Source of the DNA: Paenibacillus silvisoli
GTDB lineage: Bacteria > Bacillota > Bacilli > Paenibacillales > Paenibacillaceae
DNA length: 64,000 nt
Reading direction: 5' to 3'
Assembly: GCF_030866765.1 (NCBI RefSeq)
Contig: NZ_CP133017.1
Location: forward strand, 1,145,001-1,209,000
Within the stretch, counting starts at the first letter, position 1; the number at the start of each line of letters is the position of its first letter. The translations under genes were made by a program, and so were the position numbers. This document shows, piece after piece, positions 27,300-36,208 of this stretch. Below the pieces are notes generated by a model that made no database searches, was not told where the DNA came from, and saw nothing but the letters and a program-made list of their open reading frames with translations.

Positions 27300-27359
27300 A
27301 AAAAGCATCTGCGATAGCAGCTCGCCGTACGCCGCGAGTCAACCGCAGATGCTTTTTTT
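27299..27359. terminator. bidirectional terminator, phosphatase / deoR-type regulator
   Basis: AAAAGCATCTGCG/CGCAGATGCTTTT outer stem, with a long internal loop region, A-run before and seven T after. It lies between convergent genes. Confidence 0.85.
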
Positions 27360-27405
27360 CTCATCAGGAGCATGAATCAATGGATCCATTCGATCCCTTG
27401 TTTCG

Positions 27406-28155
27406 CTAACGATTCCGCCCATCCCGAGGGGGGGGCTCGCTGTCCGAGATGATATAGTTGATGTCGGAGAGATCGGCTATTTTGGCCACCGTGCGCTTTC
27501 CGACCTTGGATGAATCCGCCAAGACGATGGAGGTTCTGGAGCATTTGATCAGCTTCCTCGTAAACAGCGCGCGCTCGTAGTCATAGCTCGTGACGCCGTT
27601 CTCGAGCGAGACGCCGTCCACGGACAAGAAGGACTTGTAGACGTAGAAGTCTTCCATCACTTTCTCGGAAATCGGACCGGACACCCGGAGATGCTTGGCG
27701 TCGATTTCGCCGCCGATGAAGATGATCCGTCCGTCGAAGCTGCCCTTCTTCTGGTATTCGACCAGCAGAATCAAAGTCGGGATCGAGCAGACGAGGATCG
27801 TTAAGCTGCGCTTGTCCTTGAGATGGTGGAGAATCTGCATGGCCGTGCTGCCTTCGTCGATGACGATCACGTCGTTATCCTCGATCATGCTTGCGGCGAG
27901 CATGCCGATCTTGCGCTTCTCGCCGGCATGGATCATTTCTCGTTCATGGTACGCCGGCTCGATTTCAACCTCCAGCTTCACCGCTCCGCCGTATACCTTC
28001 TTGAGCTTTCCCTCTTTCTCCAGGTCATCCAGATCGCGGCGGATCGTCTCCGTCGTAACCTCGAAATGCTGCGAGAGCTCGTTGACGATGACTTTGCCTT
28101 GAATCGCCAAGCTCTCGAGGATTCTTTTCTTACGTTCCTCGCTTGCCAAAGACAT
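27406..28155 (-). CDS. DeoR-family transcriptional regulator, frameshifted at its C-terminus
   Basis: A sugar-phosphate-responsive repressor type of 249 residues. The helix-turn-helix is NELSQHFEVTTETIRRDLDDLEKEG, followed by the DeoR sensor domain with IDEGSTAMQ and IFIGGE. After SDSEPP the reading frame enters a run of eight C (27427-27434 on the plus strand shows as G) and ends RDGRNR. With nine C the frame would read SGWAESLAKQGIEWIH and stop at 27377, the usual family ending. So the present stop at 27406 is probably due to a one-base change. Target genes unknown; neighbours are unrelated. Confidence 0.85.
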   Translation of the reverse strand: MSLASEERKKRILESLAIQGKVIVNELSQHFEVTTETIRRDLDDLEKEGKLKKVYGGAVKLEVEIEPAYHEREMIHAGEKRKIGMLAASMIEDNDVIVIDEGSTAMQILHHLKDKRSLTILVCSIPTLILLVEYQKKGSFDGRIIFIGGEIDAKHLRVSGPISEKVMEDFYVYKSFLSVDGVSLENGVTSYDYERALFTRKLIKCSRTSIVLADSSKVGKRTVAKIADLSDINYIISDSEPPPRDGRNR

Positions 28156-28443
28156 CTTGCTCGCTCCTTGATCGCAATAATCCGTTTCGCACCATTATAC
28201 CAAACTTACCTTTATTGGTTGAAAATAAAAAATACATGCTGAATGGCTTCTTCAATGATGTCCATCGTTTGTAACAACGGAAAACAGAAAAAACCAACAA
28301 CAATTATAAAAGGAACAAGGCGTGAAACGAGCGGGTTGCCGCAGGGAAGGATCGGCCCGAATTTTTGATCAATCCTTAAGTAAATGGGACTAAAAGGCGG
28401 GTATAATGAAGACAGCGCTATAGATGCCCAAAGGAGGAATTTT

Positions 28444-28704
28444 ATGAGTCCGATGCTGAACAAACTGTGCGTGAAGACATTCAATAACACGAACGTCATT
28501 ACGGAGATCGGCGTGGTGAAAAAGGTGAACAGCCGCACGATCCACGTGGACTGGGGCAAGAAGGTGTGGATTTACCAGAACCGCGATTTCCGCTGGAACC
28601 CGCTCACGGCGGAGGAATTCGCGGAGAAGTACGGCCGGAATAAATTTTCCCCGGAGGCTCTTGCCAGGGCGGAAGAGCTCGGTCTCGATATTCAGAGGCG
28701 CTAG
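28444..28704 (+). CDS. small hypothetical protein
   Basis: An 86-residue basic soluble protein (MSPMLNKLCVKTFNNTNV onward) with VNSRTIHVDWGKKVWIYQNRDF in its middle. I do not recognise the family. A strong AAAGGAGGAA five bases before the ATG supports it. A hydrophobic frame on the other strand (28212-28559) is judged a shadow. Confidence 0.7.
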   Translation: MSPMLNKLCVKTFNNTNVITEIGVVKKVNSRTIHVDWGKKVWIYQNRDFRWNPLTAEEFAEKYGRNKFSPEALARAEELGLDIQRR

Positions 28705-28847
28705 GGACATCGGATCAGGGCAAACCGCGTCGACTTTATTCGACATCCTTCGCGGGAACTAAAATTTTGTGAAAATAGGATGCCTTAATCTCGCATCTGC
28801 TGATATAATAAGAGTCTACCTTTTTTATCCACTTGGAAGGAGATTCT

Positions 28848-29951
28848 ATGCGTAGATATATCAGCCTAGTTATCGTGATGACGCTTCTGATCGGAAGTCT
28901 CGGCCTGTCAATGGCCACGGCAGCATCCTCTTATCCCTATCAAGCGAAAGTAAGCACCGCTGTGCTGAACGTGCGCAGCGAACCGTCCCTTCAAGCCTCG
29001 GTAGTCGGACAGTTTAAGAATGGCGATATCGTCACCGTGACGGACGAGGAAAGCGACGGCTGGGTACAGGTGAAACGAAATAAAATGACCGGCTGGGCGG
29101 CGGGCTACCTGCTCCGCAAGCTGGACAGCAAGGGCGCGGCGGGAAACCAAGCGGTCAGCACGCCGCCGACGAGCGGCAAGGTCAGCACCAGCCCAGGCTC
29201 TACCGCAACGGTGCTGGCGGACTCCCTTCGGATCCGTTCCGGTCCGGGCGTGAGCTATAAAGTGGTCGGATCGCTCGAGCAAGGGGAGCAGGTTACGATT
29301 ACGGGCAGCCAGAGCGACTGGCTCAAAATCCGCACGACCGGCAGTCAATCCGGCTGGGTGGCCAAGGATTACGTCGGCAAAGGCGCCGCGAAGCCGAAGA
29401 GCTCCGGCAGAGGCTTGCGGGGCAAAGTGATCGTCGTCGATGCGGGCCACGGCGGAAACGATCCGGGCATGATCGGGACGACATACGATACGAAAGAGAA
29501 GGACCTGACGCTTAGCACCGCCAGCTATTTGAAACAGGAGCTTCAACGGCTTGGCGCGACCGTCATTATGACGCGGACGACCGACAGGAAGCCTGAGCTT
29601 TCCGAGCGCGTGCGAGTCAGCGAATCGGCAGACGCCGATGCGTTCGTGAGCATTCATTACAATTCGTCGGAGAAGCAGACATCCGGGACGCTGACGTTCT
29701 TCTATTCGGAGAAGAAGGACAGACCGCTCGCTCAGGCGGTGGAGGCCGAGCTGGCCGAGTCCGGCGGACTGCGCAGCAACGGCGTATCCTTCGGCGATCT
29801 TTACGTGTTGCGCGAGAACGATACGGTTGCCACGCTCGTGGAGCTTGGTTTTCTATCCAACCGCAAGGATGAAGGGACCGTCCGCGGCTCGGCTTATCAG
29901 AAGAAGGCGGCAGCGGCGATTGCCAGAGGCTTGGCGAATTATTTTGGCTGA
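28848..29951 (+). CDS. SH3b-containing N-acetylmuramoyl-L-alanine amidase
   Basis: A secreted peptidoglycan hydrolase of 367 residues cutting the bond between muramic acid and L-Ala. Signal peptide (1 to about 25, ending TAASS), two bacterial SH3 domains (about 27-85 and 122-180, each with LNVRS/LRIRSGP and GW-V), then an Amidase_3 catalytic domain. Zinc ligands are His in VVDAGHGG, Glu in TKEKDLTL and His in VSIHYNSS; the catalytic Glu is in TLVELGFLSN. Start at 28848 because GGAAGGAGA precedes it. A role in cell-wall turnover or sporulation is likely. Confidence 0.94.
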   Translation: MRRYISLVIVMTLLIGSLGLSMATAASSYPYQAKVSTAVLNVRSEPSLQASVVGQFKNGDIVTVTDEESDGWVQVKRNKMTGWAAGYLLRKLDSKGAAGNQAVSTPPTSGKVSTSPGSTATVLADSLRIRSGPGVSYKVVGSLEQGEQVTITGSQSDWLKIRTTGSQSGWVAKDYVGKGAAKPKSSGRGLRGKVIVVDAGHGGNDPGMIGTTYDTKEKDLTLSTASYLKQELQRLGATVIMTRTTDRKPELSERVRVSESADADAFVSIHYNSSEKQTSGTLTFFYSEKKDRPLAQAVEAELAESGGLRSNGVSFGDLYVLRENDTVATLVELGFLSNRKDEGTVRGSAYQKKAAAAIARGLANYFG

Positions 29952-29961
29952 TACATAACGA

Positions 29962-30022
29962 AAGCACCTCTGCGGGAAGTTTGGGGAGATGACCGTCCCC
30001 GGCTTCTTGAAGAGGTGTTTTT
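29962..30022 (+). terminator. terminator of the amidase gene
   Basis: AAGCACCTCT/AGAGGTGTTT outer stem with an inner GGGGA/TCCCC stem, ending in a T-run. Confidence 0.85.
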
Positions 30023-30108
30023 ATGTGGAGACTTCTTCGTGAATTTTAGTCCTGTGGGCAGTTTAAAATCTCGTTGTTATTCGGTAGAATAATAGATAGC
30101 AATGCAGC

Positions 30109-30151
30109 CTGCAGCCGCTCATCTCCTGCGAGGGAGACGGGCTTTTTTTAG
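30109..30151 (+). terminator. possible leader terminator before the acyltransferase
   Basis: AGCC...TCTCC pairs with GGAGA...GGCT around TGCGA, with an internal loop, and seven T follow. No gene ends just before it (the amidase has its own terminator), so it could be a premature terminator in the leader of the gene at 30312. Confidence 0.4.
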
Positions 30152-30311
30152 TGTCGGCCGCTTGATTCCGCTTTGAAACCGAAATGTAACTCTTCTGTAA
30201 CGATATCGGTTTGGAAGCGTCTTATAATCAACGAAGTAGCCTTACGACAGGCCAATCAATCAGTCAGCAAGAGGGGGCGGGGCCCCTAAAGTCAGAAGGA
30301 GAAATGCTATT

Positions 30312-32573
30312 ATGCCAAAACCAATCGGAAACAGCGGACGTTATATGCCTGGACTGGATGGTCTGCGGGCGATCGCCGTCATTGCGGTCATCGCATATCA
30401 TCTGAATTTATCGTGGGTGCCGGGCGGGCTGCTGGGTGTCGGCATATTTTTTGTTCTATCCGGTTATTTGATTACCGATATATTACTGAAGCAGCAAAGC
30501 CAGACAAGGCGGCTGAACCTGAGCGATTTCTGGATTCGCCGGGCTCGGAGGCTGCTGCCGGCGATGCTGCTCATGCTCGGCCTGGTGTCGGGCTGGCTGC
30601 TGTTAACCGATCCGGCGCGGCTTATGGGGCTGAGGGGCGAAATCGGCTCGGCGCTGCTTTATACAAGCAACTGGCGGTTGATCTTTCACGAAGTGTCGTA
30701 CTTCGAAAGCTTCGGGCCGCCTTCGCCGTTTGGCCATCTATGGTCGCTTGCCGTCGAGGAGCAGTTCTATCTCGTATGGCCGCTAGTGCTGGCGCTGCTC
30801 GTTCGGTGGGTGCCGCAGCGAGGGAAGCTGGCCCTGACGATAATGGCCGCGGCTGGTTTGTCGGCCGGGTTGATGGCGGTGTTATACGAGCCGGGACTTG
30901 ATCCGAGCCGCGTTTATTACGGAACGGACACAAGGGCGTTCGCGTTGTTGATCGGCGCTGCGCTGGCCGCGATTTGGCCAAGCTGGAAGCTGTCCCCGGT
31001 CGCCTCGCGGAAGACGGGCATCGTGCTCGATATCGCCGGCTTCGGCGGATTGGCGGGCGTGCTGTATATGATCGCAACCGCAGGCGAATACGATAGCAGC
31101 TTGTACCGCGGCGGCATGGTGGCGCTGTCGGCTGCCTCGGCGGCGGTCGTGGCTTCGCTGGCGCATCCGGCAAGCCGGATTTCGCGCGTGATCGGCTGCA
31201 AGCCGCTGCAATGGTTGGGCGTGCGGTCTTACGGCATCTACCTGTATCATTATCCGGTGATTGCACTGACGACGCCTGCGGCGGAAGCGGGCGAGTTCCA
31301 TCTGGTCCGGGCGCTGATTCAAACCGCGGCGACGATTGTGCTTGCCGAGCTGTCCTGGCGCTTCATCGAGGAGCCGATCCGCCAAGGCGCGATCGGGAAG
31401 CTTGCCGCTTGGATGAAGCGGGTTATGTGGCGCTTCGATCGCGGACGTCATTCGATGCGCGAGAACCGCGCTTTGCTGCTGCTGTCGTTGAGCATGCTGA
31501 TGGTCGTCAGCGTATCTTGCTCGACGCAGCTGTATGCGATTGAAGGCAAGGGCTCAAAGCAAGCGCTGTCCAGCGTTCCGATTGTCACTCCGAAGCATCC
31601 TGCATCGGAGGGGGATGCCGGTTTTGACCAGGCAGCCGGTGGTGTCGATGGCACGGCTGATGATTCGGGGCAGCAAGGAGAGGCGAGCGACGCAGAGCTG
31701 GAAACGGGTGCGGATGCTGACGGCTCCACGATTGGAGACGTTGGAGGCGTAGAGACTGATGGAGCAGCTGCTGATGGGTCCGGTTCCGGTGGGGCGAGCC
31801 CCGATGAAGTAGTCTCCGGCGAGACAGGTGCTGACGGCGGGAAGTCGAGCGGGGCGAACGGAGCGCATGAAGAAGCTGATCCGGGCAAAGCAGAGGCTGG
31901 GAAGGGAGATGCGGGTTCAGGCTCAGGTTCGGATTCGGGCGCAGTGAAGCCTGGCGGCAAAGGGGCTGATTCCGGCACGAAGAAGCCCGGCGACTCGGGG
32001 GTTCCGGCGCAAGGCGCCGATGGCGGCGCGGTTGTGAAGCCGGGCGAGGACGTGAAGGGCGCTGCCGAACAACCGTCGGAAGCTGGCGGCAAAACGCCGG
32101 CTCCGGGAAGCGTGACGGTGATCGGCGACTCGATTATTTTGGACGCGAAGCCTTATTTGGAGGCGCTCATAAAGGGCGTCGTGGTCGACGGCAAGATCGG
32201 CCGCCAAATGTCCGAAGCCGACGAGCTGGCGCTCGAGCTGAAGGGGCAGAACAAGCTCGGCGAAACGGTCATCGTCGAGCTGGGAACGAACGGCTCGTTC
32301 TCCGAGAAGCAGCTGAACGCGCTGCTGACCGCGATCGGAAGCGGGCATAAAGTAATTCTCGTGAACACGCGCGTTCCGCGCAAATGGCAGGATGTCGTGA
32401 ACGGCATGCTTGCCGATAAAGTCAGCCGCACCCCAGGCTTGTCGCTGATCGATTGGTACGCGGCCAGCAAGGGACAGGAGGACTTCTTCGGCAAAGACGG
32501 CGTCCATCTGAAGAAGACCGGAGCGAAGTTCTTCGCTCAGCTGCTGGCGGATTCGCTTGCGAAGTCGAACTAA
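30312..32573 (+). CDS. OatA-like membrane O-acetyltransferase with SGNH domain
   Basis: A 753-residue protein predicted to acetylate cell-wall polymers, probably peptidoglycan muramic acid. Residues 1 to about 370 form an acyltransferase-3 domain with about ten helices, starting YMPGLDGLRAIAV and including the FGHLWSLAVEEQFY motif. A further helix near 395-415 leads to an extracytoplasmic low-complexity linker (about 420-595) rich in Gly, Ser, Ala and Asp with Lys-Pro-Gly islands. The C-terminal SGNH esterase-like domain has VIGDSI (Ser), ELGTNGSF and FGKDGVHL (Asp/His). AAGGAGA precedes the ATG. Confidence 0.9.
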   Translation: MPKPIGNSGRYMPGLDGLRAIAVIAVIAYHLNLSWVPGGLLGVGIFFVLSGYLITDILLKQQSQTRRLNLSDFWIRRARRLLPAMLLMLGLVSGWLLLTDPARLMGLRGEIGSALLYTSNWRLIFHEVSYFESFGPPSPFGHLWSLAVEEQFYLVWPLVLALLVRWVPQRGKLALTIMAAAGLSAGLMAVLYEPGLDPSRVYYGTDTRAFALLIGAALAAIWPSWKLSPVASRKTGIVLDIAGFGGLAGVLYMIATAGEYDSSLYRGGMVALSAASAAVVASLAHPASRISRVIGCKPLQWLGVRSYGIYLYHYPVIALTTPAAEAGEFHLVRALIQTAATIVLAELSWRFIEEPIRQGAIGKLAAWMKRVMWRFDRGRHSMRENRALLLLSLSMLMVVSVSCSTQLYAIEGKGSKQALSSVPIVTPKHPASEGDAGFDQAAGGVDGTADDSGQQGEASDAELETGADADGSTIGDVGGVETDGAAADGSGSGGASPDEVVSGETGADGGKSSGANGAHEEADPGKAEAGKGDAGSGSGSDSGAVKPGGKGADSGTKKPGDSGVPAQGADGGAVVKPGEDVKGAAEQPSEAGGKTPAPGSVTVIGDSIILDAKPYLEALIKGVVVDGKIGRQMSEADELALELKGQNKLGETVIVELGTNGSFSEKQLNALLTAIGSGHKVILVNTRVPRKWQDVVNGMLADKVSRTPGLSLIDWYAASKGQEDFFGKDGVHLKKTGAKFFAQLLADSLAKSN

Positions 32574-32582
32574 CAACAAGAA

Positions 32583-32634
32583 GCCCCCGTACGGCCTGCT
32601 ATGGCAGCAGGCTGCTCGGGGACTTTTTTTCTAG
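32583..32634 (+). terminator. terminator of the acyltransferase gene
   Basis: AAGCCCCCG/CGGGGACTT outer stem with an inner GCCTGCT/AGCAGGC stem, followed by a T-run. It overlaps the 3' end of the next minus-strand gene. Confidence 0.85.
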
Positions 32635-32897
32635 CAAGAAGGGTAGGGCATGATATCGTTGATTTGGTTGAACGGATAGTGGAAGGTCGCGAATTGCTGC
32701 GCGTACAAATATTGCATCACGTACACTTGACCGCCTTGCACGCCGCAGAGCACGCCGGAGACGCCTTGGCCGTTGCGCAGCGAGATGCCGACGGGGCGGC
32801 CGGTCAAATACATCGCTTTCTGCTGCAGCGACATGTTCATTTGTCCCTGACCGCCGGGACTTTGATGACCTGGACTTCCTGGACTTGGCATGAACAC
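32631..32897 (-). CDS. small hypothetical protein, possible Sm-like barrel
   Basis: An 88-residue protein. The first 22 residues are Pro/Gly/Gln rich (SPGSPGHQSPGGQGQMNM). The rest, GRPVGISLRNGQGVSGVLCG, then GGQVYVMQYL and FNQINDIMPYP, follows the pattern of short Sm-like or DUF2642-like beta barrels seen in Bacillales spore-associated proteins. That resemblance is tentative. The GTG start is nine bases after AAGGAG. Confidence 0.6.
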   Translation of the reverse strand: MFMPSPGSPGHQSPGGQGQMNMSLQQKAMYLTGRPVGISLRNGQGVSGVLCGVQGGQVYVMQYLYAQQFATFHYPFNQINDIMPYPSC

Positions 32898-33059
32898 GGA
32901 GAATCACTCCTTGACGAGGTTGTGTAACGACCCTTGCTCGTATCCCGGAATCAGTCTATGCTCGTGCGGGTTACATGCCCGCGGCTGTTGCCTACGACGC
33001 TAGCTGAGGCAGAGAAGAATATGGTGAAGAGCAACCAGCGGCCCTCGGCGCATCCAACA

Positions 33060-33234
33060 ATTTGTATGATTTATCGTACGCATTTCCGGAATGGGAGCTT
33101 CAAAACGGATAAATAGATGATATTTCGTACAAAATCGGCGTTTTCTACGTTAGCGCTGCTTGTTCTGTGTGGTTTTTCGTACAGATTCCCGAAATCAGCG
33201 TGTCAAACGTTGGATGGAGCATGAAATTTCGTAC
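33060..33234. repeat. 52-bp-period repeat, reverse orientation (TTTCGTAC family)
   Basis: TATCGTAC at 33072, TTTCGTAC at 33123, 33175 and 33227, spaced 51, 52 and 52 bases. The reverse complement of the core (ATTTCGTACAAA) is TTTGTACGAAAT, that is, the same core as the 23626-23833 array. The stretch 32898-33275 has no supported gene otherwise. Confidence 0.78.
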
Positions 33235-33275
33235 AAACCGCCGCGAGCAGGAGCGTCGTTAAATTCCGAAGGCAA

Positions 33276-33312
33276 AAAAAAACCCTATCCGGCAGCCCGG
33301 ATAGGGTTTTTC
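33276..33312. terminator. terminator of the minus-strand MFS gene
   Basis: AAAACCCTATCCGG/CCGGATAGGGTTTT stem, with A-run and T-run on opposite sides. It overlaps the last codons of the transporter. Confidence 0.9.
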
Positions 33313-34547
33313 GCGTCCTCGCGGACGAAGAGATACAGAAAGGCCGACGCGATCAGGACGACGCCAGCGACGCACCACGCGGCCGATATGGACACGTACT
33401 GCGCGATATAGCCGTGAATGAAGGAGCCGAGCAAGCCGCCCAGCTGCAGGAACAGCGAGTTCAGCGACTGCATCGTGGAGCGGTTGCTTTCGTTCAGCTG
33501 CCGATTGAACATGGCGGTGTCCGGCGCGCTGGCCATGCCGTTGCTCATGAACAGGATGAAATAGAAAGCGGTAAAGCCGGCTACGCCGTGCTGGGCGGCT
33601 AGCACCAAGAACAAGACGCCTAGCGCCGAACGCAAGCCGAAGAGCAGCGTTGACGCCGGTACGCGAAGCAGCTTGGATAGCGGCGTGAACAGCAAGCCGC
33701 CCGCGGAGGCGGAAATGAAATAGCCGGCGGTCAACAAACCGAACTGCCAGGTGGCGGAATCCGGTCCGAGCATACTCTTCACCTGCGGCTGCCAGTACGT
33801 TTCCAGTCCGGAGAACGCAAAGCCCCAAGCCAAGGAGGTAATGAGCAGGAGCAGCACGGCAAGCTGCTTAAAGCCGTATTGAACGGCATCGGATACCAGC
33901 AGCGGCAGACGGCGGAAGCCGTCCAGCGCGCTTGCGGTTCTGCTGGCATGAACCTGCTCGATAACGAGTCTCGACGTAAGGACATACTGCACCAAGATCA
34001 TCAGCGCCATGACGATAAAGTTAATCGAGTAAATCCCTGCGCCGAAGTCTGTCGTCAGCCAGCCGAGCACGTCGGGCAGCGCGCCCCCGGCCAGAGCGCT
34101 GACGCCCATGGCAAGCGGGATGAAAATATTCGCTTTCGCCAGCTTGCTGCTCAGGTCGCCATCCGGCTCTAGCCGGTTGAACTCGTCCACGAACCAGGCG
34201 TCGATTGAGCCGGACGACAACGCCCTGGCCGTTCCGAACAGCACGTAACCGATCATTAACGTGGCGATGTTCCATGACAGCATGACGAGCAGTACCGCTC
34301 CGAGCATAAAGAGCAGAGAAATCAGGTACACGCGCTTCCGGCCCAGCGAATCCGACAAACCGCCCGTCGGCAGCTCGAGCAGCAGCACGGCTGCGGAAGA
34401 AACGGCGAAGATAAGTCCGATTTGCTGCAGGTTCAGTCCTTTTTCGAGCATGAACAAGCTGGATACCGGCAAAATCAAGCCGATGATGAACCAATGAAGC
34501 GATTGATTGAGCGTATAAACGAAGACTAATTTCGATACGGGTTTCAT
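33285..34547 (-). CDS. major facilitator superfamily transporter
   Basis: A 420-residue, 12-helix transporter. The loop 2-3 motif ELPTGGLSDSLGRKRVYL is the MFS signature A. DAWFVDEF and the overall pattern resemble TetA/YxiO-like or quinolone-export-like MFS proteins; substrate unknown. The start at 34547 (MKPVSKLVFVYTLNQ) is chosen because AGGAGG lies nine bases upstream. It is monocistronic and divergent from the nucleoside uptake operon. Confidence 0.85.
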   Translation of the reverse strand: MKPVSKLVFVYTLNQSLHWFIIGLILPVSSLFMLEKGLNLQQIGLIFAVSSAAVLLLELPTGGLSDSLGRKRVYLISLLFMLGAVLLVMLSWNIATLMIGYVLFGTARALSSGSIDAWFVDEFNRLEPDGDLSSKLAKANIFIPLAMGVSALAGGALPDVLGWLTTDFGAGIYSINFIVMALMILVQYVLTSRLVIEQVHASRTASALDGFRRLPLLVSDAVQYGFKQLAVLLLLITSLAWGFAFSGLETYWQPQVKSMLGPDSATWQFGLLTAGYFISASAGGLLFTPLSKLLRVPASTLLFGLRSALGVLFLVLAAQHGVAGFTAFYFILFMSNGMASAPDTAMFNRQLNESNRSTMQSLNSLFLQLGGLLGSFIHGYIAQYVSISAAWCVAGVVLIASAFLYLFVREDAKNPIRAAG

Positions 34548-34879
34548 CCGGTGCTTCCTCCTAACGAAGTCAAAGCCTAGTCTAAGGCCTAAAGCGAGAT
34601 TGGACAAGAGGATAACACCTGGTTCCAACCGCGTAGACGCGTTAAATGGATAAAGAGAAAAAGGTTGAATTTTCCACTCGTTTGTCGGACAATCAGGATA
34701 GACGGTACATTGGACCTAAAATGATGTCGAAAACGGTGGAAGATTTTATTCGTTTTGGGAATGCTATACGTGTGCGAAATGCGGTGTTAATTTATTGTTA
34801 GAAAACTTGACACAAAGAGGCAGAAAAGCGGTAAATGATGCATAAAAATAGTTTACAAAAAGGAAGAATCGCCGTATAT
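34548..34879. other. intergenic region before the nucleoside uptake operon
   Basis: AT-rich DNA of about 330 bases with a TTGACA at 34807 and several A-runs. No gene and no riboswitch motif are visible. It should hold the minus-strand MFS promoter and upstream control sites for the bmp gene. Confidence 0.5.
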
Positions 34880-34907
34880 TTGATACAGGTCAAACAAATG
34901 CTAAAAT
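34880..34907 (+). promoter_or_regulatory. sigma-A-like promoter of the bmp/nup operon
   Basis: TTGATA (34880-34885), 16-base spacer, TAAAAT (34902-34907). It lies 68 bases before the lipoprotein start. Assigned by consensus only. Confidence 0.6.
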
Positions 34908-34975
34908 AGGTTTTTTACAAATGTTCAGACTGGGGTTAGCAGAAACCAATTAACGGAAACGAGGGGCAGAAAATC

Positions 34976-36100
34976 ATGAAAAAAAGTCTTTTCACGATCC
35001 TGATTTGCATCCTGGCGTTCACTCTGGTTGTCGGTTGCGGCAGCAAGAATAACAACGCGGGCGGAAATGCCGGCACCAATGCAGGCACGAATGAAGGTAC
35101 GAAAGAAACTTCGTTCAAAGCGGGTATGGTTACGGACTCCGGTACGATCGACGACAAATCGTTCAACCAAGGCACTTGGGAAGGTCTGCAGCGTGCGACG
35201 AAAGAACTGGGCGTTGATTCCAAGTATTTGAAACCGGCCGGCACGACGGAAGCCGACTACCTGAAAGAAATCGGCAACCTGTACGATGCAGGCTTCAAAG
35301 TTATCGTTGCTCCGGGCTTTAAGTTCGAAACGGCGATCTACGCGGCGCAAGATAAATATAAAGACGCGAAGTTCGTTATCATCGACGGCACTCCGCATAC
35401 GGCTGACGATTTCACGCCGGTCGTGAAAGAGAACACGGTTTCGATCTTCTTCGCCGAGCACGAGTCCGGCTTCATCGCGGGCGTTGCTACAGCTCTTCAA
35501 TTGAAAGAAGGCGAAGCGGGCTTCATCGGCGGCATGGAAATTCCGGCGGTTCAGAAGTTCAATTGGGGCTTCCAGCAAGGCGTGAAATACGCGAACGACA
35601 ACCTGGGCACGAAGATCTCCATTAAGAAAGAGAACGTCGTTTACCAAGGCAGCTTCGACAACGTAGCGGCAGGCGGCCAACTGGCGGCGCAAATGTTCGA
35701 CCGCGGCGTAAAAGTCATCTTCACGGCAGCGGGCGGCGTAGGCGTAGGCGCGATCAACGAAGCGAAAACGCGCGCTAAAGCAGGCAAAGAAGTATGGATC
35801 GTCGGCGTAGACGGCGACCAATTCAAAGACGGCGTGTATGAAGGCGACAAGTCGGTCATCATTACATCCGCTATGAAGAAAGTCGACGCTGCATCGTTTG
35901 ATATGATGAAAGCGGAGCAAGACGGTAAATTCCCGGGCGGCCAAACATTGACGTTCGACATCAAGAACGACGGCGTAGGCTTGCCGGCCGAAAACCCGAA
36001 CCTCAGCGAAGATACGATTACGAAAGTAGCCGACGTTACAGCGAAGCTGAAGAGCGGCGAAATCAAGGTTGCCGCTGAACAAGGCAGCCTGATCAAGTAA
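34976..36100 (+). CDS. nupN-like: BMP-family nucleoside-binding lipoprotein
   Basis: Substrate-binding lipoprotein (374 residues) of a nucleoside ABC transporter. The lipobox is LVVGC at about residues 17-21, followed by an Asn/Gly/Thr linker. The BMP fold shows DSGTIDDKSFNQGTWEG, VIVAPGF, FIGGMEIPAV, the FTAAGGVGVGAI ligand loop and IVGVDGDQ. In this family these bind purine nucleosides. It is followed by a terminator and then the ATPase and two permease genes. Codon use is strongly biased, as expected for high expression. Confidence 0.95.
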   Translation: MKKSLFTILICILAFTLVVGCGSKNNNAGGNAGTNAGTNEGTKETSFKAGMVTDSGTIDDKSFNQGTWEGLQRATKELGVDSKYLKPAGTTEADYLKEIGNLYDAGFKVIVAPGFKFETAIYAAQDKYKDAKFVIIDGTPHTADDFTPVVKENTVSIFFAEHESGFIAGVATALQLKEGEAGFIGGMEIPAVQKFNWGFQQGVKYANDNLGTKISIKKENVVYQGSFDNVAAGGQLAAQMFDRGVKVIFTAAGGVGVGAINEAKTRAKAGKEVWIVGVDGDQFKDGVYEGDKSVIITSAMKKVDAASFDMMKAEQDGKFPGGQTLTFDIKNDGVGLPAENPNLSEDTITKVADVTAKLKSGEIKVAAEQGSLIK

Positions 36101-36138
36101 TCCAAGCACCATTTTCAACCATAACCTTATATTCAAGA

Positions 36139-36165
36139 AGAGACGGGACGCTCCGTCTCTTTTTG
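36139..36165 (+). terminator. intra-operon terminator/attenuator after the binding protein
   Basis: AGAGACGG/CCGTCTCT stem with loop GACGCT and TTTTT. Because the ATPase gene follows 44 bases later in the same direction, it likely makes the binding protein more abundant than the membrane components. Confidence 0.85.
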
Positions 36166-36208
36166 GTTAATACCCTTACGATCAATTTGGTAAAGGAGCC
36201 CGTATCGT

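Noticed and set aside
28212..28559. Minus-strand hydrophobic 115-codon frame
   Set aside because: It overlaps the plus-strand small gene at 28444, which has a strong ribosome site; the hydrophobic frame has none.
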